Positions 54,205 through 64,000 of a DNA stretch of 64,000 nucleotides are shown one piece after another (positions within the stretch are counted from its first letter, which is position 1; every line of letters begins with the position of its first letter). The stretch is from Chitinophagaceae bacterium. GTDB taxonomy: Bacteria > Bacteroidota > Bacteroidia > Chitinophagales > Chitinophagaceae. Made by a program: the position numbers and the translations under genes. The stretch lies in contig JAGFIS010000041.1 of the NCBI GenBank assembly GCA_024103425.1, forward strand, positions 62,001 through 126,000, in the 5' to 3' direction. The notes beneath the pieces were generated by a model. The model saw only the letters and a program-made list of their open reading frames with translations. It was not told where the DNA came from and did not search any database.

Positions 54205-56154
54205 TTACCCCTGTTTAAGCTTGTAATTGCTGTAATAGTAGGTACCCAAAATCACGGCCAGAAGACATACCTGAGCCAGAATAGTCTGAACGGTAGGGTA
54301 GATACCCAGCCAATCAACCCTGAAGAAAGAAGAGATGCTGGTCACTGACACCCACCCACTTTCCTGTAGGCCGTGGATACCTTTACCGATGAGAATTACC
54401 GCCAGGAATACAATGATCCATGAAGAGTAAACGAATAGCTGACGTATTGGGATTCTTTTTGAATATTTAGAGAAGAAATAAGCAATAATACCTATTAAGG
54501 CAAAAGCGGCCAACACTCCTAATCCTATAGCTGACTGATTTCCCGGAGCAGCTTCAAGTTTGACAGCCTGAAGAAAAAGAATAACTTCAAATGCCTCTCT
54601 GAATACTACCATGAAGGAAAACGCAGCCAGGCCAAACATCTTTTCTTTCTGCAGGAAATGGCCGACTTTATCTTCTACAAATCCCTTCCATTTCTTTGCC
54701 GTAGAGTTGCTATGAAGCCAATACCCGGCTAATAAAAGAACTACTACCGCTACAAGCGAAATCAACCCTTCCATTATTTCCCTGTTCTTTCCTCCGAATT
54801 GGATAATATAATCAGATAGAAACCATCCTGCAGCTCCCAATAACACAGCTGTTATCCAGCCACCATGAAGCCAGGGGATTGCTTTTCTCACGCCGGAAGA
54901 TTTGATTAATGCCAACACCACAGCCAGAACCAGAAAAGCTTCAAGGGCTTCGCGAAGCATGATAGTACCTGCTAAAATGAAGGTCAGAAAGTAGTTCATT
55001 TTCTTCCCTTTCATAAGGTCGTCAGCTTTAGAAATCATCGCAACCGCACTCTGAACTTCTTCTCTTACAGCATCTACTCCTTTATCTTTTTCTATGGCCT
55101 GGCGAACATTGAGCATCTGGTTTTCCAGGCCGACAACAAACTTCGCATCCAGTGTGCGCAGTCTGGCCTCAACCGGCTCTATGCCCTCCAGATATGCAGT
55201 GAGAGCCTTCATTCTCGCAGTTTTCTTATTACCGGCACTATATTCTTCGAGCGCAGCATCCAGTTCATTTTTCGCTATTATCAGACTTGCGTTCAGGTTA
55301 TCACCTTCAGGAGCCATTAACCTCAGTGCAACCAACTTGGCTTCAGGATCTTTGAAATTAGTTTTGAGTTGATTAACCAGAGCCTCATCAGAAAGGGTAG
55401 AAACCTTATTCAGATTGTACATTGGATATGCACTGGTGAAATTGTCTTTGAGCACAGCTTTGTCACCGGCCTTGTCCTGATAGGGGAGTGACTTGATGTA
55501 AAAAGCCAAATCCCATACTTCTTTATCACTTAATTCAGGGTACCCCCTCATACTGGTTCCTCGCACTCCCAACCTGATGGTGTTAAATCCCTGGTAAGGA
55601 GAAAACTTGCTGTACAATTCTGCACCGAGAAAATTTGTCGGTCGTGGATCCTGATCTTTCGCAAGAATGCCGTTGCCATCTCCCTTATCTCCATGGCAGT
55701 CTTTACAATGGATAGAGTAAAGTGTTTGACCGTTTTGAATGTCAGGCCATACTTTGGGAGCAGTTGCTATCCCTGTGATGTCGATAATAGCACTCTTAGC
55801 TTCTTCTGCTGTCTTACTAATCTCTGCAGCCGGCCTTTTCTTGTCTATAAGCGTTCTAAGATTACTCAATTTCTCTAAAACACTATTTTCATTTGAACCT
55901 AAGAATTTTCCCTCTTTGGCAAATTCAAATGCCTGTTTGGCAAACTCTACTTGTTCTTCATACTCCAGCTGATCTATTATTTTACCGTTTTCAACAGCAA
56001 CAGGGTAATCCATAGATACATAGCTCAGCAGATGAATTACTGTTTGAATCTCCTTATCGTTGGCAATGCTCTTTTGGGCAATTACTCCGGAGGGGGTGAG
56101 AATTATGAAGACAGAAAAAATCAAAAAAATAAGAGTACGCAATCCTTTTACCAT
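54205..56154 (-). CDS. cytochrome c - FTR1 iron permease fusion
   Basis: A 649-residue protein: signal peptide, a helical region, a class I cytochrome c domain with CKDCHG (Cys150, Cys153, His154) and a Met ligand candidate in RGTSMRGYPEL, another helical region, then an FTR1 permease with about seven membrane segments. Both iron-binding RExxE motifs are present: REALE (about 400) and REAFE (about 520). FTR1 imports ferric iron after oxidation of Fe2+; the covalent heme domain could take the electron in place of a multicopper oxidase. It stands alone. Confidence 0.9.
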   Translation of the reverse strand: MVKGLRTLIFLIFSVFIILTPSGVIAQKSIANDKEIQTVIHLLSYVSMDYPVAVENGKIIDQLEYEEQVEFAKQAFEFAKEGKFLGSNENSVLEKLSNLRTLIDKKRPAAEISKTAEEAKSAIIDITGIATAPKVWPDIQNGQTLYSIHCKDCHGDKGDGNGILAKDQDPRPTNFLGAELYSKFSPYQGFNTIRLGVRGTSMRGYPELSDKEVWDLAFYIKSLPYQDKAGDKAVLKDNFTSAYPMYNLNKVSTLSDEALVNQLKTNFKDPEAKLVALRLMAPEGDNLNASLIIAKNELDAALEEYSAGNKKTARMKALTAYLEGIEPVEARLRTLDAKFVVGLENQMLNVRQAIEKDKGVDAVREEVQSAVAMISKADDLMKGKKMNYFLTFILAGTIMLREALEAFLVLAVVLALIKSSGVRKAIPWLHGGWITAVLLGAAGWFLSDYIIQFGGKNREIMEGLISLVAVVVLLLAGYWLHSNSTAKKWKGFVEDKVGHFLQKEKMFGLAAFSFMVVFREAFEVILFLQAVKLEAAPGNQSAIGLGVLAAFALIGIIAYFFSKYSKRIPIRQLFVYSSWIIVFLAVILIGKGIHGLQESGWVSVTSISSFFRVDWLGIYPTVQTILAQVCLLAVILGTYYYSNYKLKQG

Positions 56155-56594
56155 TTTACACTACAGTTTTTTAAACGCTACTTTAATAAGGGTTGTCTTT
56201 AAAATTATTATTTCTTTCTCAAGTATAATTGAAGAAAAAGTTTATTTTTAACTCTTTAAATTTCTGACTATGAGTGTTTTATACAAAAATAATTTCGTAT
56301 CTAAATCTCTTTCACAGAATCTATCTTAACTGTTATTGATATGAAATTTTCAGGGTTAAGATGCAAAGAAACTGTAGGGATAAGAGAGCCATTTATGAAA
56401 TCGGGAAAAAATCTGCAACTTTCCGGTTTATATTTATGTGGATAACTTTTGATACCTAAGCCGCAAGTCGTCGCGGGTATAAAGATTGTTCATTCTCAGA
56501 AATAAAAAAATCCCGGTATTTTATTGTTTCAATTACACCGGGACTTAAAATCTGATGTAAGATTTTTATTTTCTCTCTGTTTTTAGCTTCGTTC
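56155..56594. other. non-coding region upstream of the FTR1 gene, with one terminator
   Basis: About 440 AT-rich bases between two minus-strand genes. It should contain the promoter of the FTR1 fusion gene near 56160-56300; no clear TAnnTTTG box was found. The terminator of the downstream large cargo gene lies at 56504-56543. No ORF of coding character or RNA gene is seen. Confidence 0.5.
56504..56543 (-). terminator. terminator of the 1210-residue T9SS cargo gene
   Basis: On the minus strand TCCCGGT pairs with ACCGGGA (56511-56517 with 56537-56543), and the stem is followed by a run of seven T. It lies about 50 bases past the stop at 56595. Confidence 0.75.
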
Positions 56595-59500
56595 TTATTG
56601 GTTTTTGATGACTTTAAAAGTGGTACTTACTCCGTCAGGTCGGATAATCTGAATATTATAGATACCGGGTTTCAGGAAGTCTGCCGGAAGGGTTACCTCT
56701 TTGGTTACAACAGTCTGACGGTACAGTTTCTTTCCAATATTACTGTAAATAATAACTGTCTCGTCTCCGGCGAGTCCTTTGATATTAATTTTGTCAGAAA
56801 TCGGGTTTGGAGCAATTACGATTGAATTGCCAAATTCAAAATTTACTGCACGGATTGTACTATACTTGAACGAGCCATCAAAGTTTACCAGCTTAATTCT
56901 GTAAAGATTGGTTCCGGGAGATGGTTTATAGTGGATGAAGTTATATTGTACTATAGAGGTGCTGTTATTATTTGGGGTTTTGTTAGCCACAAATCCGGTA
57001 CTATCCCAAACACTTCCGTCGCGGCTGTATTCAATTACGAAACCTTTTCCTTCGCTGCCCGGAGTGGTTGTCCAGAATAATTCTGCTGCTGCTTCCCTTT
57101 TTGAAGCTTCAAAACTGATAAAGTCTATCGGCAGGATTGTCATTGTACGTATAACGTAGGGCACAGCAGGGCTCACCAAACCTGCTGAATCGGTGATGGT
57201 ATAATCAAACTGCAGTTCGTAACCTGTGGTTCCCTGGCCCAATTGACCATATATTACCATTTTGTCGATATCAAAGTTGTGGATAGTAGTACCGGCTGTT
57301 ACTTCCTGGATTCCAATGGCACCACCGAAATCATAGTACAGCTTGGTATTGCTTTTAATACTGGTTACGGTAAATGTCGCTCTGATTCCCAGTGGATTAC
57401 CGTTGCACGAACTTTTTGTTGCACAATCCTCAGGATCAGTTCCGGTCAGGGATCCGTTGGTGCTATAATTATCCACTAACTTGGGCGACGACATCAATAT
57501 ATACTTAAAACCGGATACAGGCGGATAACCTGAGGGTGCACCGGAAGAGAAGTCATCGTTTGTAACGATGTATTCCTTAGGATCAGCTACTGGCGGCAAC
57601 TCGATACCAAAATCTACTTCAGTTATGTCTAATACTCCCGAAGGGAACGAAACAGCTATTTTCCCATTATAACGTGTTGATGGTGCATTATCTCCTGTTC
57701 CACTACCATCATTTACCCCCGTTCCAGATGCATTATTTATTCCAAAGTTTTCGCCGACGTAATGCCAGTCATTCGCCAGTGCAGGCGCCAGAGGAAACAT
57801 GCCAACGACTGGCTGGTTAATTGTAAGGAACAAGGTGACACTCAGCGGTGATGTCAGGTCAAAATTATAAGTACCGTCAGATTTTACGGCAGTAAAATCT
57901 AATGCTACACCGGTCGGTCCGACCATCACGATATAAAGCTGAGGTTCTGTGGCAGAATAGTATCCTGACCCGGCAGTATATACGGGAATTCCGTCAACAG
58001 CAGGAATTGTTCCGTTTAGACCGTTAGGATCATGGAATACGGTACCGGATATCGAATAGGCTGCTGCAATGCCAAAGTTTACATTATTTACATTTGAATT
58101 ACTTACGACAATATTATTGATGATGTCTGGATCCACACACGCAGGTACAACACAAGGGCCGCCATAATTATGACCCGTGTATTTCCATATATAGGGTAGA
58201 GGACGTGCAGATTCAGGAATAGGATCACCGGGTGTTATTTGTGTATTGGTAATCCTTACTGAATAAGTGCCTTTTGACTGAACTGTAAAAGAATATTTTC
58301 CATCTGTTCCTACTGGAATGGAAGCTATAACTTCTCCGTTATGATCAAGCAAATTGGCCCACACTCCGTTTCCGCCCAAATCTGGTGCATTGCTGCCGAA
58401 TTCGGCAGCATCCTTAATAGCATCATGGTTGGTATCTAACCACACCATTCCGCTTATTTTATAGAGCGGACATTCTTCAAAAGGAATTTCTTTATCGACG
58501 TACAGGGTGGAACAATAAGACGTGGCTAAAGTGTATCTAACCACTACTGAACCGGAAGAACCTGTTCCGGTGAAGGTAAGTTTGTTACCGTCGGTGATTA
58601 TCCCGGGACCGCTTATTATGGAAAAAGTACCTCCCGGCGGGGTTCCTTTTAATAATAAAGTTTGCGCCTTACATACGGTATTTTCGTCGTCATCAGTATA
58701 AATCGGTTCTGCAACAAAGCTGATTTCGGGAACAACATTAGTGCCACAGACGGTAATAGTGGCCGTATTAAAAATGAATTTGGGATAATAGGTATCTCCG
58801 TCTATACCGGAAGCAGTACTACCATGAATGGCGTGTCCAACGTATCCAAAATTTTCCTGACATTCCTGAATGATCATGGTTGTGTGTCCACCGGTATTTA
58901 CAGTAATCACTTTCGAGGTTAATGGATCAAATGCTCCATTAGCGAGAGGTTGGCCGGGATGAAATGGAGTTTTTGTGTTTTTATCCTGACCGGTTGCTGT
59001 TCGGCCCAGCATTGATCCGGCGTTGGATCCCCAGTTCCACAACCTTCCTTGTGTATTAAGGATATTTATGGCAGGCCATCTGGAATCATGTTCTTTGGGA
59101 GACATCCATTGAACATCTTCCATAACAGCTCCTTTTACATTAGGATTCGATGGACTCGGATAATGAGGTTGTACCCAAATTACCGGCAAGCTGCCTTTAC
59201 CCTTTGGTTTATATGGCGTATTGGTTGTTGTGAAATCACCTAATTGGTACAACTCGTTATTACCCATACCATATAACTTATAGTTTGTGTAAAGTAGGTA
59301 ATAGGTTGGATCATTAGCTGATTGTTTGTCTTTACTTTCATGAAACTTATCCCATGAAGTAAGGCCAATCATTTTTATGGGAGTAGTCTCATCCGGCAAT
59401 AACATTTCAGTTGCATAGGCACGTGACTGTACACTGTAGCTTGTTTCTGTACCAAGCAATGTCTTTTCACCCCACGTATATACTTTATTGTCAGTGGTCA

Positions 59501-60227
59501 GAGCCATGAGCGTTGTAATACTTCCACGAAGCGCTATAACATTAGTCAGGTCAGTGGTTGCGTTGGTTTTAACTTTTGACCATTTGGTATTATCCAATGG
59601 TTGGCCATTGCCCTGGTTATTGGCATAGGTCAGTGATAATACATAAGCAGATCCGTCGCATGTAACAATGGCCAGTAAGCCGGTAGTTCCAAAAAGCATC
59701 TTCACCTGATTCGGAGCTACCCCGGCAGGTAATCCGTCGGCTTTACCATCAATAGTAATTTTTTCAAATGCAGTTGTATTCTTAATAGAAGTTGAAAGTG
59801 CAATACCGGTACTTCCCCATGCAAATAAACCCGTTGTTGTCAGAAGAATTGTCTGATGCTTCGCTCCCTTGCTTGTAATCGCATATCGGATAGGAATTCC
59901 GGTAAGACCGGGAAAATTTGTACTATTTACATCCGTTGGTAGCAACAATGGAGAAACACCATCAGCCGCGGTTTGTTCGCCCCATATTTGTACAAGACCT
60001 GTACTGGTACGAATCATCGTGGCGTGAAAAGCCGATGTGAAGTTATCATATTCAACTGTAGAAGTGTTAGTTGTAGAATAATAGCCGTAGTTAGAATAGT
60101 CGGTACCCGGGCAGCCGGTGCCCTTTATGAAACCACACTGAGCAGCGGCATTAATGCCTAGCAATTGTAAACAAACCAATGCAGGCAAGTATATAACTAA
60201 ATGAAAACGAGAGTAAAGTTTTTTCAT
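56595..60227 (-). CDS. large T9SS-secreted protein with RCC1-like and SdrD-type domains
   Basis: A 1210-residue exported protein. After the signal peptide (to INAAAQ), residues about 60-480 resemble RCC1 regulator-type propeller repeats (TGLFAWGSTG, KVYTWGEKTLLG, RLWNWGSNAGS). Two SdrD B-like beta-sandwich units follow (about 590-700, SGMVWLDTNHDAIKDAAEFG; about 725-880, SGTVFHDPNGLNG). A fibronectin-like region (IDFISFEASKREAAAELFW) precedes a C-terminal T9SS type A sorting domain (IAPNPISDKINIKG, then LKPGIYNIQII). It is probably attached to or released from the cell surface by the Por system. Ligand unknown. Confidence 0.87.
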   Translation of the reverse strand: MKKLYSRFHLVIYLPALVCLQLLGINAAAQCGFIKGTGCPGTDYSNYGYYSTTNTSTVEYDNFTSAFHATMIRTSTGLVQIWGEQTAADGVSPLLLPTDVNSTNFPGLTGIPIRYAITSKGAKHQTILLTTTGLFAWGSTGIALSTSIKNTTAFEKITIDGKADGLPAGVAPNQVKMLFGTTGLLAIVTCDGSAYVLSLTYANNQGNGQPLDNTKWSKVKTNATTDLTNVIALRGSITTLMALTTDNKVYTWGEKTLLGTETSYSVQSRAYATEMLLPDETTPIKMIGLTSWDKFHESKDKQSANDPTYYLLYTNYKLYGMGNNELYQLGDFTTTNTPYKPKGKGSLPVIWVQPHYPSPSNPNVKGAVMEDVQWMSPKEHDSRWPAINILNTQGRLWNWGSNAGSMLGRTATGQDKNTKTPFHPGQPLANGAFDPLTSKVITVNTGGHTTMIIQECQENFGYVGHAIHGSTASGIDGDTYYPKFIFNTATITVCGTNVVPEISFVAEPIYTDDDENTVCKAQTLLLKGTPPGGTFSIISGPGIITDGNKLTFTGTGSSGSVVVRYTLATSYCSTLYVDKEIPFEECPLYKISGMVWLDTNHDAIKDAAEFGSNAPDLGGNGVWANLLDHNGEVIASIPVGTDGKYSFTVQSKGTYSVRITNTQITPGDPIPESARPLPYIWKYTGHNYGGPCVVPACVDPDIINNIVVSNSNVNNVNFGIAAAYSISGTVFHDPNGLNGTIPAVDGIPVYTAGSGYYSATEPQLYIVMVGPTGVALDFTAVKSDGTYNFDLTSPLSVTLFLTINQPVVGMFPLAPALANDWHYVGENFGINNASGTGVNDGSGTGDNAPSTRYNGKIAVSFPSGVLDITEVDFGIELPPVADPKEYIVTNDDFSSGAPSGYPPVSGFKYILMSSPKLVDNYSTNGSLTGTDPEDCATKSSCNGNPLGIRATFTVTSIKSNTKLYYDFGGAIGIQEVTAGTTIHNFDIDKMVIYGQLGQGTTGYELQFDYTITDSAGLVSPAVPYVIRTMTILPIDFISFEASKREAAAELFWTTTPGSEGKGFVIEYSRDGSVWDSTGFVANKTPNNNSTSIVQYNFIHYKPSPGTNLYRIKLVNFDGSFKYSTIRAVNFEFGNSIVIAPNPISDKINIKGLAGDETVIIYSNIGKKLYRQTVVTKEVTLPADFLKPGIYNIQIIRPDGVSTTFKVIKNQ

Positions 60228-60629
60228 ACGGACGGTGGTTTAAATAGTTTTCAATAGGTAGCCTTTCGGTTTTTCGTAATGTTATTCCGCCAGTACTATT
60301 CTTCAAGAAGCAGGGTTTCCTACACCTATATTCCGATTCCACGCAGCGGAATACATTCATATTCTGGTTTTCACACCTTATATAACGGTTATTGTATATC
60401 GATTGTTGTATTTTTTCCACTTTTATTTCATAGTATTTTTACTGTCTCTGAATTTTATGGCTAAGACCGGAAAAAGACCGGAATCCCGGTGGGGTTGCCG
60501 AAACAAAAAGATTGGGGTACCCGATTTAGACGGCCCTCTGATTTCCATTACCCTCTCTTTCTCAAAAATTTATAAACTTATCTTATTCATAATCTTAAAT
60601 TGCAGTGCATAACCTGCGTTGAAAGTTTT
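60228..60629. other. divergent intergenic region
   Basis: About 400 bases between the divergent T9SS cargo gene and the MG2/plug gene, so promoters for both should lie here. A small inverted repeat (ATTCCG and CGGAAT, around 60330-60352) is visible. I found no convincing promoter pair, no RNA gene and no ORF with coding character. Confidence 0.5.
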
Positions 60630-63044
60630 ATGGTTAAAACACCATTCATTTTTGTCCTGTTTCTTCTGATTCAGATAACTTCTGCGGGGCAGTCTAACAC
60701 TCCAATAGAATCACAACTTTCCAAATGGTCGGAAAAAGACCCGATACAAAAACTCTATTTACAAACTGACAGAGATACTTATCTGGCTGGGGATACTGTG
60801 TGGTTCAAAGGATATTTTATGTCTTTATTTGAGCCCTCTTATGATAATACTACTGTCTTTGTAGAACTGACCGGTATTGACGAAGGCGTGATTGTGACTA
60901 ATGTTTTCCCCGTTTACCTTTCTGTTGCAGCGGGTCAGTTGGAAATCCCCGATACTTTAAAAACAGGTAATTATTTGTTGAGAGCGTATTCGCCTTTGAT
61001 GATGAATCAACCGCTTTTTACATTCAGGAAAATTCTTCAGATAGTGGGAAAAGACGAAAGAACTTTGTCTCAAAAACCCTCTGTTTTAACAGTTACTTTT
61101 TTTCCTGAAAGCGGAAATTTTATAGCCGGATTAGAGAATACCATCGCATTTAAAGCTCATGACTCCGAAGGTCAACCGGCAGATTTTCATGGGATAATCA
61201 GAAACAGTAAAGGTGATAACATAACGAACATTCAGTCTGTTCACGATGGCATGGGAACATTTAAATTAACACCGGAAGCCGAGGAGATTTATTTTGTAGA
61301 AGTAAACGGCACCAGGTATGTCCTTCCAATAGTAGAGAAAGAGGGTACTAAACTTGAAGTGGTGAATTCGAATGGAGGAAAAAGATTCAGAATCGTCTCG
61401 ACAGCAACAAGAGATGAATTAAAACCGGCTTTGATTCTTGGTCAAATGCAGGGAAAGACCGTGTTCAGGAAAAAACTGGAGAATGATGGCTCTGAGTTTA
61501 AGGGCTCTGTTAATACAGGAAGCCTTTACTCAGGGATTCTTCACCTGACGGTTTTCAACGAGAATAACCTGCCGTTGGCAGAACGCATAACATTTGTGGA
61601 TAACAAAGAGTATATTGTTGAAGGCAACCTGACTGATGAACATTTTACGTTTGAAAAAAAAGGAAAGAACCAATTCTCAATTATTCTGCCTGACTCAATT
61701 GAAGGAAGTTTTTCAATTTCGGTCACAGATACCCATTACAATGAACAGCAGGATTATGCGGGTAATATCTGGTCGTGGTTCTTACTCGGAAGCGACTTAA
61801 GAGGCAATATTTACAGGCCTTATTATTACTTCGATCCTGACAACCCTAAGGCAGCTGAGCATTTGGAGCTAGTAATGATGACTAATGGCTGGACACGCTT
61901 TAAATGGAAAGATTTGAGTGAGGAAAATTATCTTCCGCTGAAATATAAAGATCCCGGTTACATTACATTAAGTGGATCAATTACGTCTGCCGGAAAGAAA
62001 AGGGCCTTTGCAGATAAGGATATAATCCTTTTCATGGCAAAAGACTCCACCAGGTTTGGAAAGAATCCGATCCTTCTGACTACGGATGCAGAGGGGAGAT
62101 TTACTATCGACTCTTTGATTTTTTTTGAAAAAGCTTACTTCCTGTTCTCCGACGTAAAGGGCAATAAAAGCCAGAGTATAAAAGCACGGTTCTCCAAGGA
62201 TGATATCTTTGGCGGACCATATCCGGTGCTTACTCAATCCTGGCCTCAAAACATTAAGGCATCAGAAGCACCGGGCTGGGATCCGCTAAGGGATACAGGC
62301 CTTACAGGTAAGAATGTTTTGCGGGAAGTAATCGTAAAGGGCAAGTATCGTTCAACTTTAGAAAAACTGGACGATGACTATGCTTCGGGAATGTTTAAGG
62401 GAAATTTTTTTAACCGTATTCTCGATATCAGGAATGAAAATTCATCAGGAGATATTTTTCAATACCTAAGAGAAAGGATTCCCGGATTGAGAGTTGCTGG
62501 TGGCCCGGGTAGTTACCGTCTTAATTACAGAGGTGGAAACCTGAGATATTATCTCGATGGCGAGCCTCCCGACGACCCGACGGGTGATGTAGAAGATAAC
62601 AGTAATGTTACTGTTTTTCTCGATGAAATGCCATCTAACAACACAATGATTGAATCGATACCTTTGGGCAGGATTGCAATGGTGAAATTGATTCCTTTTT
62701 CTCCAATGGTTGCCGGTGGAGGCACAGCTTTGGCTATTTACCTTAAGAAAGGAAAGGATCTGGAGTGGAATAATATTGATAACGGAGCTTCTACGGCTGA
62801 GTATTACGGTTATACTATAATTAAGGAATTCTATGAGCCTGACTATAGCATCGACAGGTCCGCTAATGTCCGGGACAACAGAACTACCTTACAGTGGATT
62901 GCAGATTATCAGGTTAAAGCCTCTAATCCGCGTATTCCGGTTTCTTTTTATAATAGCGATCGTACTCAAAAGTTCAGAATTGTAGCAGAAGGTGTAACGA
63001 CTGAAGGGCGGCTTCTGCATTTCGAAAAGATCATCAGCAAGTAG
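60630..63044 (+). CDS. secreted MG2-domain and TonB-plug-like protein
   Basis: The frame opens with TTG at 60600, but ATG 60630 starts a signal peptide (MVKTPFIFVLFLLIQITSAG); 804 residues. An alpha-2-macroglobulin MG2-like domain is at about 30-130 (YLQTDRDTYLAGDTVWFKGYF). Several beta-sandwich units follow. Near the C-terminus, REVIVKGKYRS and DIFQYLRERIPGLRV resemble the plug domain of TonB-dependent receptors (about 570-700), but there is no barrel. Proteins of this layout are frequent in Bacteroidota and of unknown role, probably at the outer membrane. Confidence 0.8.
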   Translation: MVKTPFIFVLFLLIQITSAGQSNTPIESQLSKWSEKDPIQKLYLQTDRDTYLAGDTVWFKGYFMSLFEPSYDNTTVFVELTGIDEGVIVTNVFPVYLSVAAGQLEIPDTLKTGNYLLRAYSPLMMNQPLFTFRKILQIVGKDERTLSQKPSVLTVTFFPESGNFIAGLENTIAFKAHDSEGQPADFHGIIRNSKGDNITNIQSVHDGMGTFKLTPEAEEIYFVEVNGTRYVLPIVEKEGTKLEVVNSNGGKRFRIVSTATRDELKPALILGQMQGKTVFRKKLENDGSEFKGSVNTGSLYSGILHLTVFNENNLPLAERITFVDNKEYIVEGNLTDEHFTFEKKGKNQFSIILPDSIEGSFSISVTDTHYNEQQDYAGNIWSWFLLGSDLRGNIYRPYYYFDPDNPKAAEHLELVMMTNGWTRFKWKDLSEENYLPLKYKDPGYITLSGSITSAGKKRAFADKDIILFMAKDSTRFGKNPILLTTDAEGRFTIDSLIFFEKAYFLFSDVKGNKSQSIKARFSKDDIFGGPYPVLTQSWPQNIKASEAPGWDPLRDTGLTGKNVLREVIVKGKYRSTLEKLDDDYASGMFKGNFFNRILDIRNENSSGDIFQYLRERIPGLRVAGGPGSYRLNYRGGNLRYYLDGEPPDDPTGDVEDNSNVTVFLDEMPSNNTMIESIPLGRIAMVKLIPFSPMVAGGGTALAIYLKKGKDLEWNNIDNGASTAEYYGYTIIKEFYEPDYSIDRSANVRDNRTTLQWIADYQVKASNPRIPVSFYNSDRTQKFRIVAEGVTTEGRLLHFEKIISK

Positions 63045-63061
63045 AAGAGGCTGAAATAGAA

Positions 63062-63093
63062 AGAGTCCGCCTTTTTTAGGGTAGGCGGACTCT
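63062..63093. terminator. strong bidirectional terminator
   Basis: AGAGTCCGCC (63062-63071) and GGCGGACTCT (63084-63093) form a perfect 10-base stem with a 12-base loop. It separates two convergent genes, with CTTTT after it on the plus strand and TTTCTATTTC on the minus strand. Confidence 0.85.
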
Positions 63094-63113
63094 CTTTTAG
63101 CTTACTTTATCGT

Positions 63114-64000
63114 TTATTGTTTTTGCAACTTGATGTTGTAGTTGATATCATCATTCTGAATTGTTGCATAATACACACCAGGAGTAAGCGCAGGCAGATT
63201 CGCAATATCTATAGTATTATTACCTTGTACAACTTTAAGAGTTCTTACCATCACCGGCTGTCCCATTGCATTTCTCAGAGTCATTTTGGCATCAGCAGTT
63301 TTGTTAGCGCTGAATGATGCAGTGAAATGACTTGTGAACGGATTAGGATAAGCAGTCATTGAAGCTTTCATTCCACCGGTAGCTACTTTTACTACGTTAG
63401 TGAAGATAAACTTACCGTCCAGGTCAATTTGCTTCAGTTTGTAGTAAACATACTGACTGTTTCCGGGATTAGCATCGTTGAAAGAGTAGCTCAATACAGT
63501 TCCACTATAACCTGCACTCTTTACTGAACCGATTACAGAGAAGTTCTGTCCATCCACACTTCTGTAGATCTCAAACTTATCACTGTTGATTTCCTGAGCT
63601 GTCTGCCAGTCTAAAGAAACCTGACCGTTATTAAATCTACCGTTAAAGTTCATCAGATCAACAGGAGTAGGACCACATGCCCCAACTCTGATAGTGAACT
63701 CCTGAACATATCTGCTGCAAGAAGGATTTTCAAAAGCAGAAGGAGAAGTAGCTGCTACCAGACGGTATTTTCTGTTATTCATTGATTCCTGCAGGTTAGC
63801 AACAGTCAGCGTAAGCGTATAAGAGCCATTGTTAAATGTAGCCTGAGCCGGTTGAGTACTATCAGAAAAGGTTGTACCACCATCAGTACTTACCTGCCAT
63901 TTGTACCAGGAGTTTGTCTCAGTAGCATCATTTACTGTGAAGTTTACCTGTGCAGTGTTAGTTACACACAGAGGGGCTAAGTCTCCGGATAAAGCGATGT
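63114..64000 (-). CDS. C-terminal part of a large T9SS-secreted protein, cut by window edge
   Basis: The frame stays open from the stop at 63114 to the window end (about 295 codons); an internal ATG at 63782 is not the start. The visible part has an Ig-like/PKD-type unit (NSWYKWQVSTDGGTTFSDS, then GSYTLTLTVANL), then a fibronectin-like unit (FNGRFNNGQVSLDWQTAQEI, KFEIYRSVDGQNF), then a type A sorting domain (MTAYPNPFTSHF to LTPGVYYATI, KLQKQ). It is a second cargo for type IX secretion. Function cannot be judged without the N-terminal part. Confidence 0.8.
   Translation of the reverse strand, partial: IALSGDLAPLCVTNTAQVNFTVNDATETNSWYKWQVSTDGGTTFSDSTQPAQATFNNGSYTLTLTVANLQESMNNRKYRLVAATSPSAFENPSCSRYVQEFTIRVGACGPTPVDLMNFNGRFNNGQVSLDWQTAQEINSDKFEIYRSVDGQNFSVIGSVKSAGYSGTVLSYSFNDANPGNSQYVYYKLKQIDLDGKFIFTNVVKVATGGMKASMTAYPNPFTSHFTASFSANKTADAKMTLRNAMGQPVMVRTLKVVQGNNTIDIANLPALTPGVYYATIQNDDINYNIKLQKQ

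Noticed and set aside
60151..60420. 89-codon minus-strand ORF overlapping the start of the T9SS cargo gene
   Set aside because: Out of frame with the signal peptide of the real gene, Cys/Arg-rich and without a start signal.
1..64000. Search for tRNA, rRNA, insertion sequences and phage genes
   Set aside because: No cloverleaf with a CCA-type end, no transposase motifs and no integrase were seen in the intergenic regions or ORFs.

Overview
The window is a chromosomal segment from a member of the Bacteroidota, most likely Chitinophagales/Chitinophagaceae-like. The evidence is C-terminal type IX secretion (T9SS) sorting domains, a GLPGLI/TonB-dependent outer-membrane pair, several TAnnTTTG-type -7 promoter boxes, lipoproteins ending in short Cys lipoboxes, BshB1 for bacillithiol, and an archaeal-type short ProS. 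The genus cannot be fixed from sequence alone. I saw no tRNA, rRNA, CRISPR array, insertion sequence or phage gene.

Layout. 1-5.6 kb: end of a lipoprotein gene, then two secreted peptidases (S9 prolyl-oligopeptidase type and M14 carboxypeptidase type). 5.8-7.2 kb: a PAS histidine kinase and a receiver-only regulator with a 4-base overlap. 7.4-11.8 kb: metabolic block with two unrelated isocitrate dehydrogenases side by side, a GNAT acetyltransferase and a trans-sulfuration PLP enzyme. 11.9-21.6 kb: DinB protein, phosphatidylserine decarboxylase, M13 metallopeptidase, a receiver protein whose phospho-acceptor Asp is Asn, a TlpA-like lipoprotein, a FadL-like porin, a low-complexity lipoprotein, ProS and two small envelope proteins.

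22.0-35.8 kb is the striking part: one same-strand run of twelve genes. Ten are secreted WG-repeat and/or MORN-repeat proteins with almost the same signal peptide, C-terminal cap and spacer sequence. An integral membrane protein lies at each end. The array shows active turnover: a gene broken by a 7-base tandem duplication, near-identical 102-base repeat units, an exact 50-base internal repeat, a mosaic gene that joins the modules of its neighbours, and a decayed copy of the mosaic gene's last domain between two genes. Its function is unknown.

36.0-50.1 kb: a secreted propeller-like protein, SulP transporter, DoxX, S41 protease, a cytochrome c maturation pair (CcmE with a CxxxY motif, and CcmF/CcsA) behind a good promoter, a DUF4294 protein, BshB1, and a minus-strand operon of methyltransferase, multi-pass membrane protein, UbiA-family prenyl-phosphate transferase and HAD phosphatase. 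50.4-64 kb: GLPGLI protein with its TonB-dependent-like partner, a cytochrome c-FTR1 iron permease, a 1210-residue RCC1/SdrD-like T9SS cargo, an MG2/plug-domain protein, and the C-terminal part of another T9SS cargo cut by the window edge.
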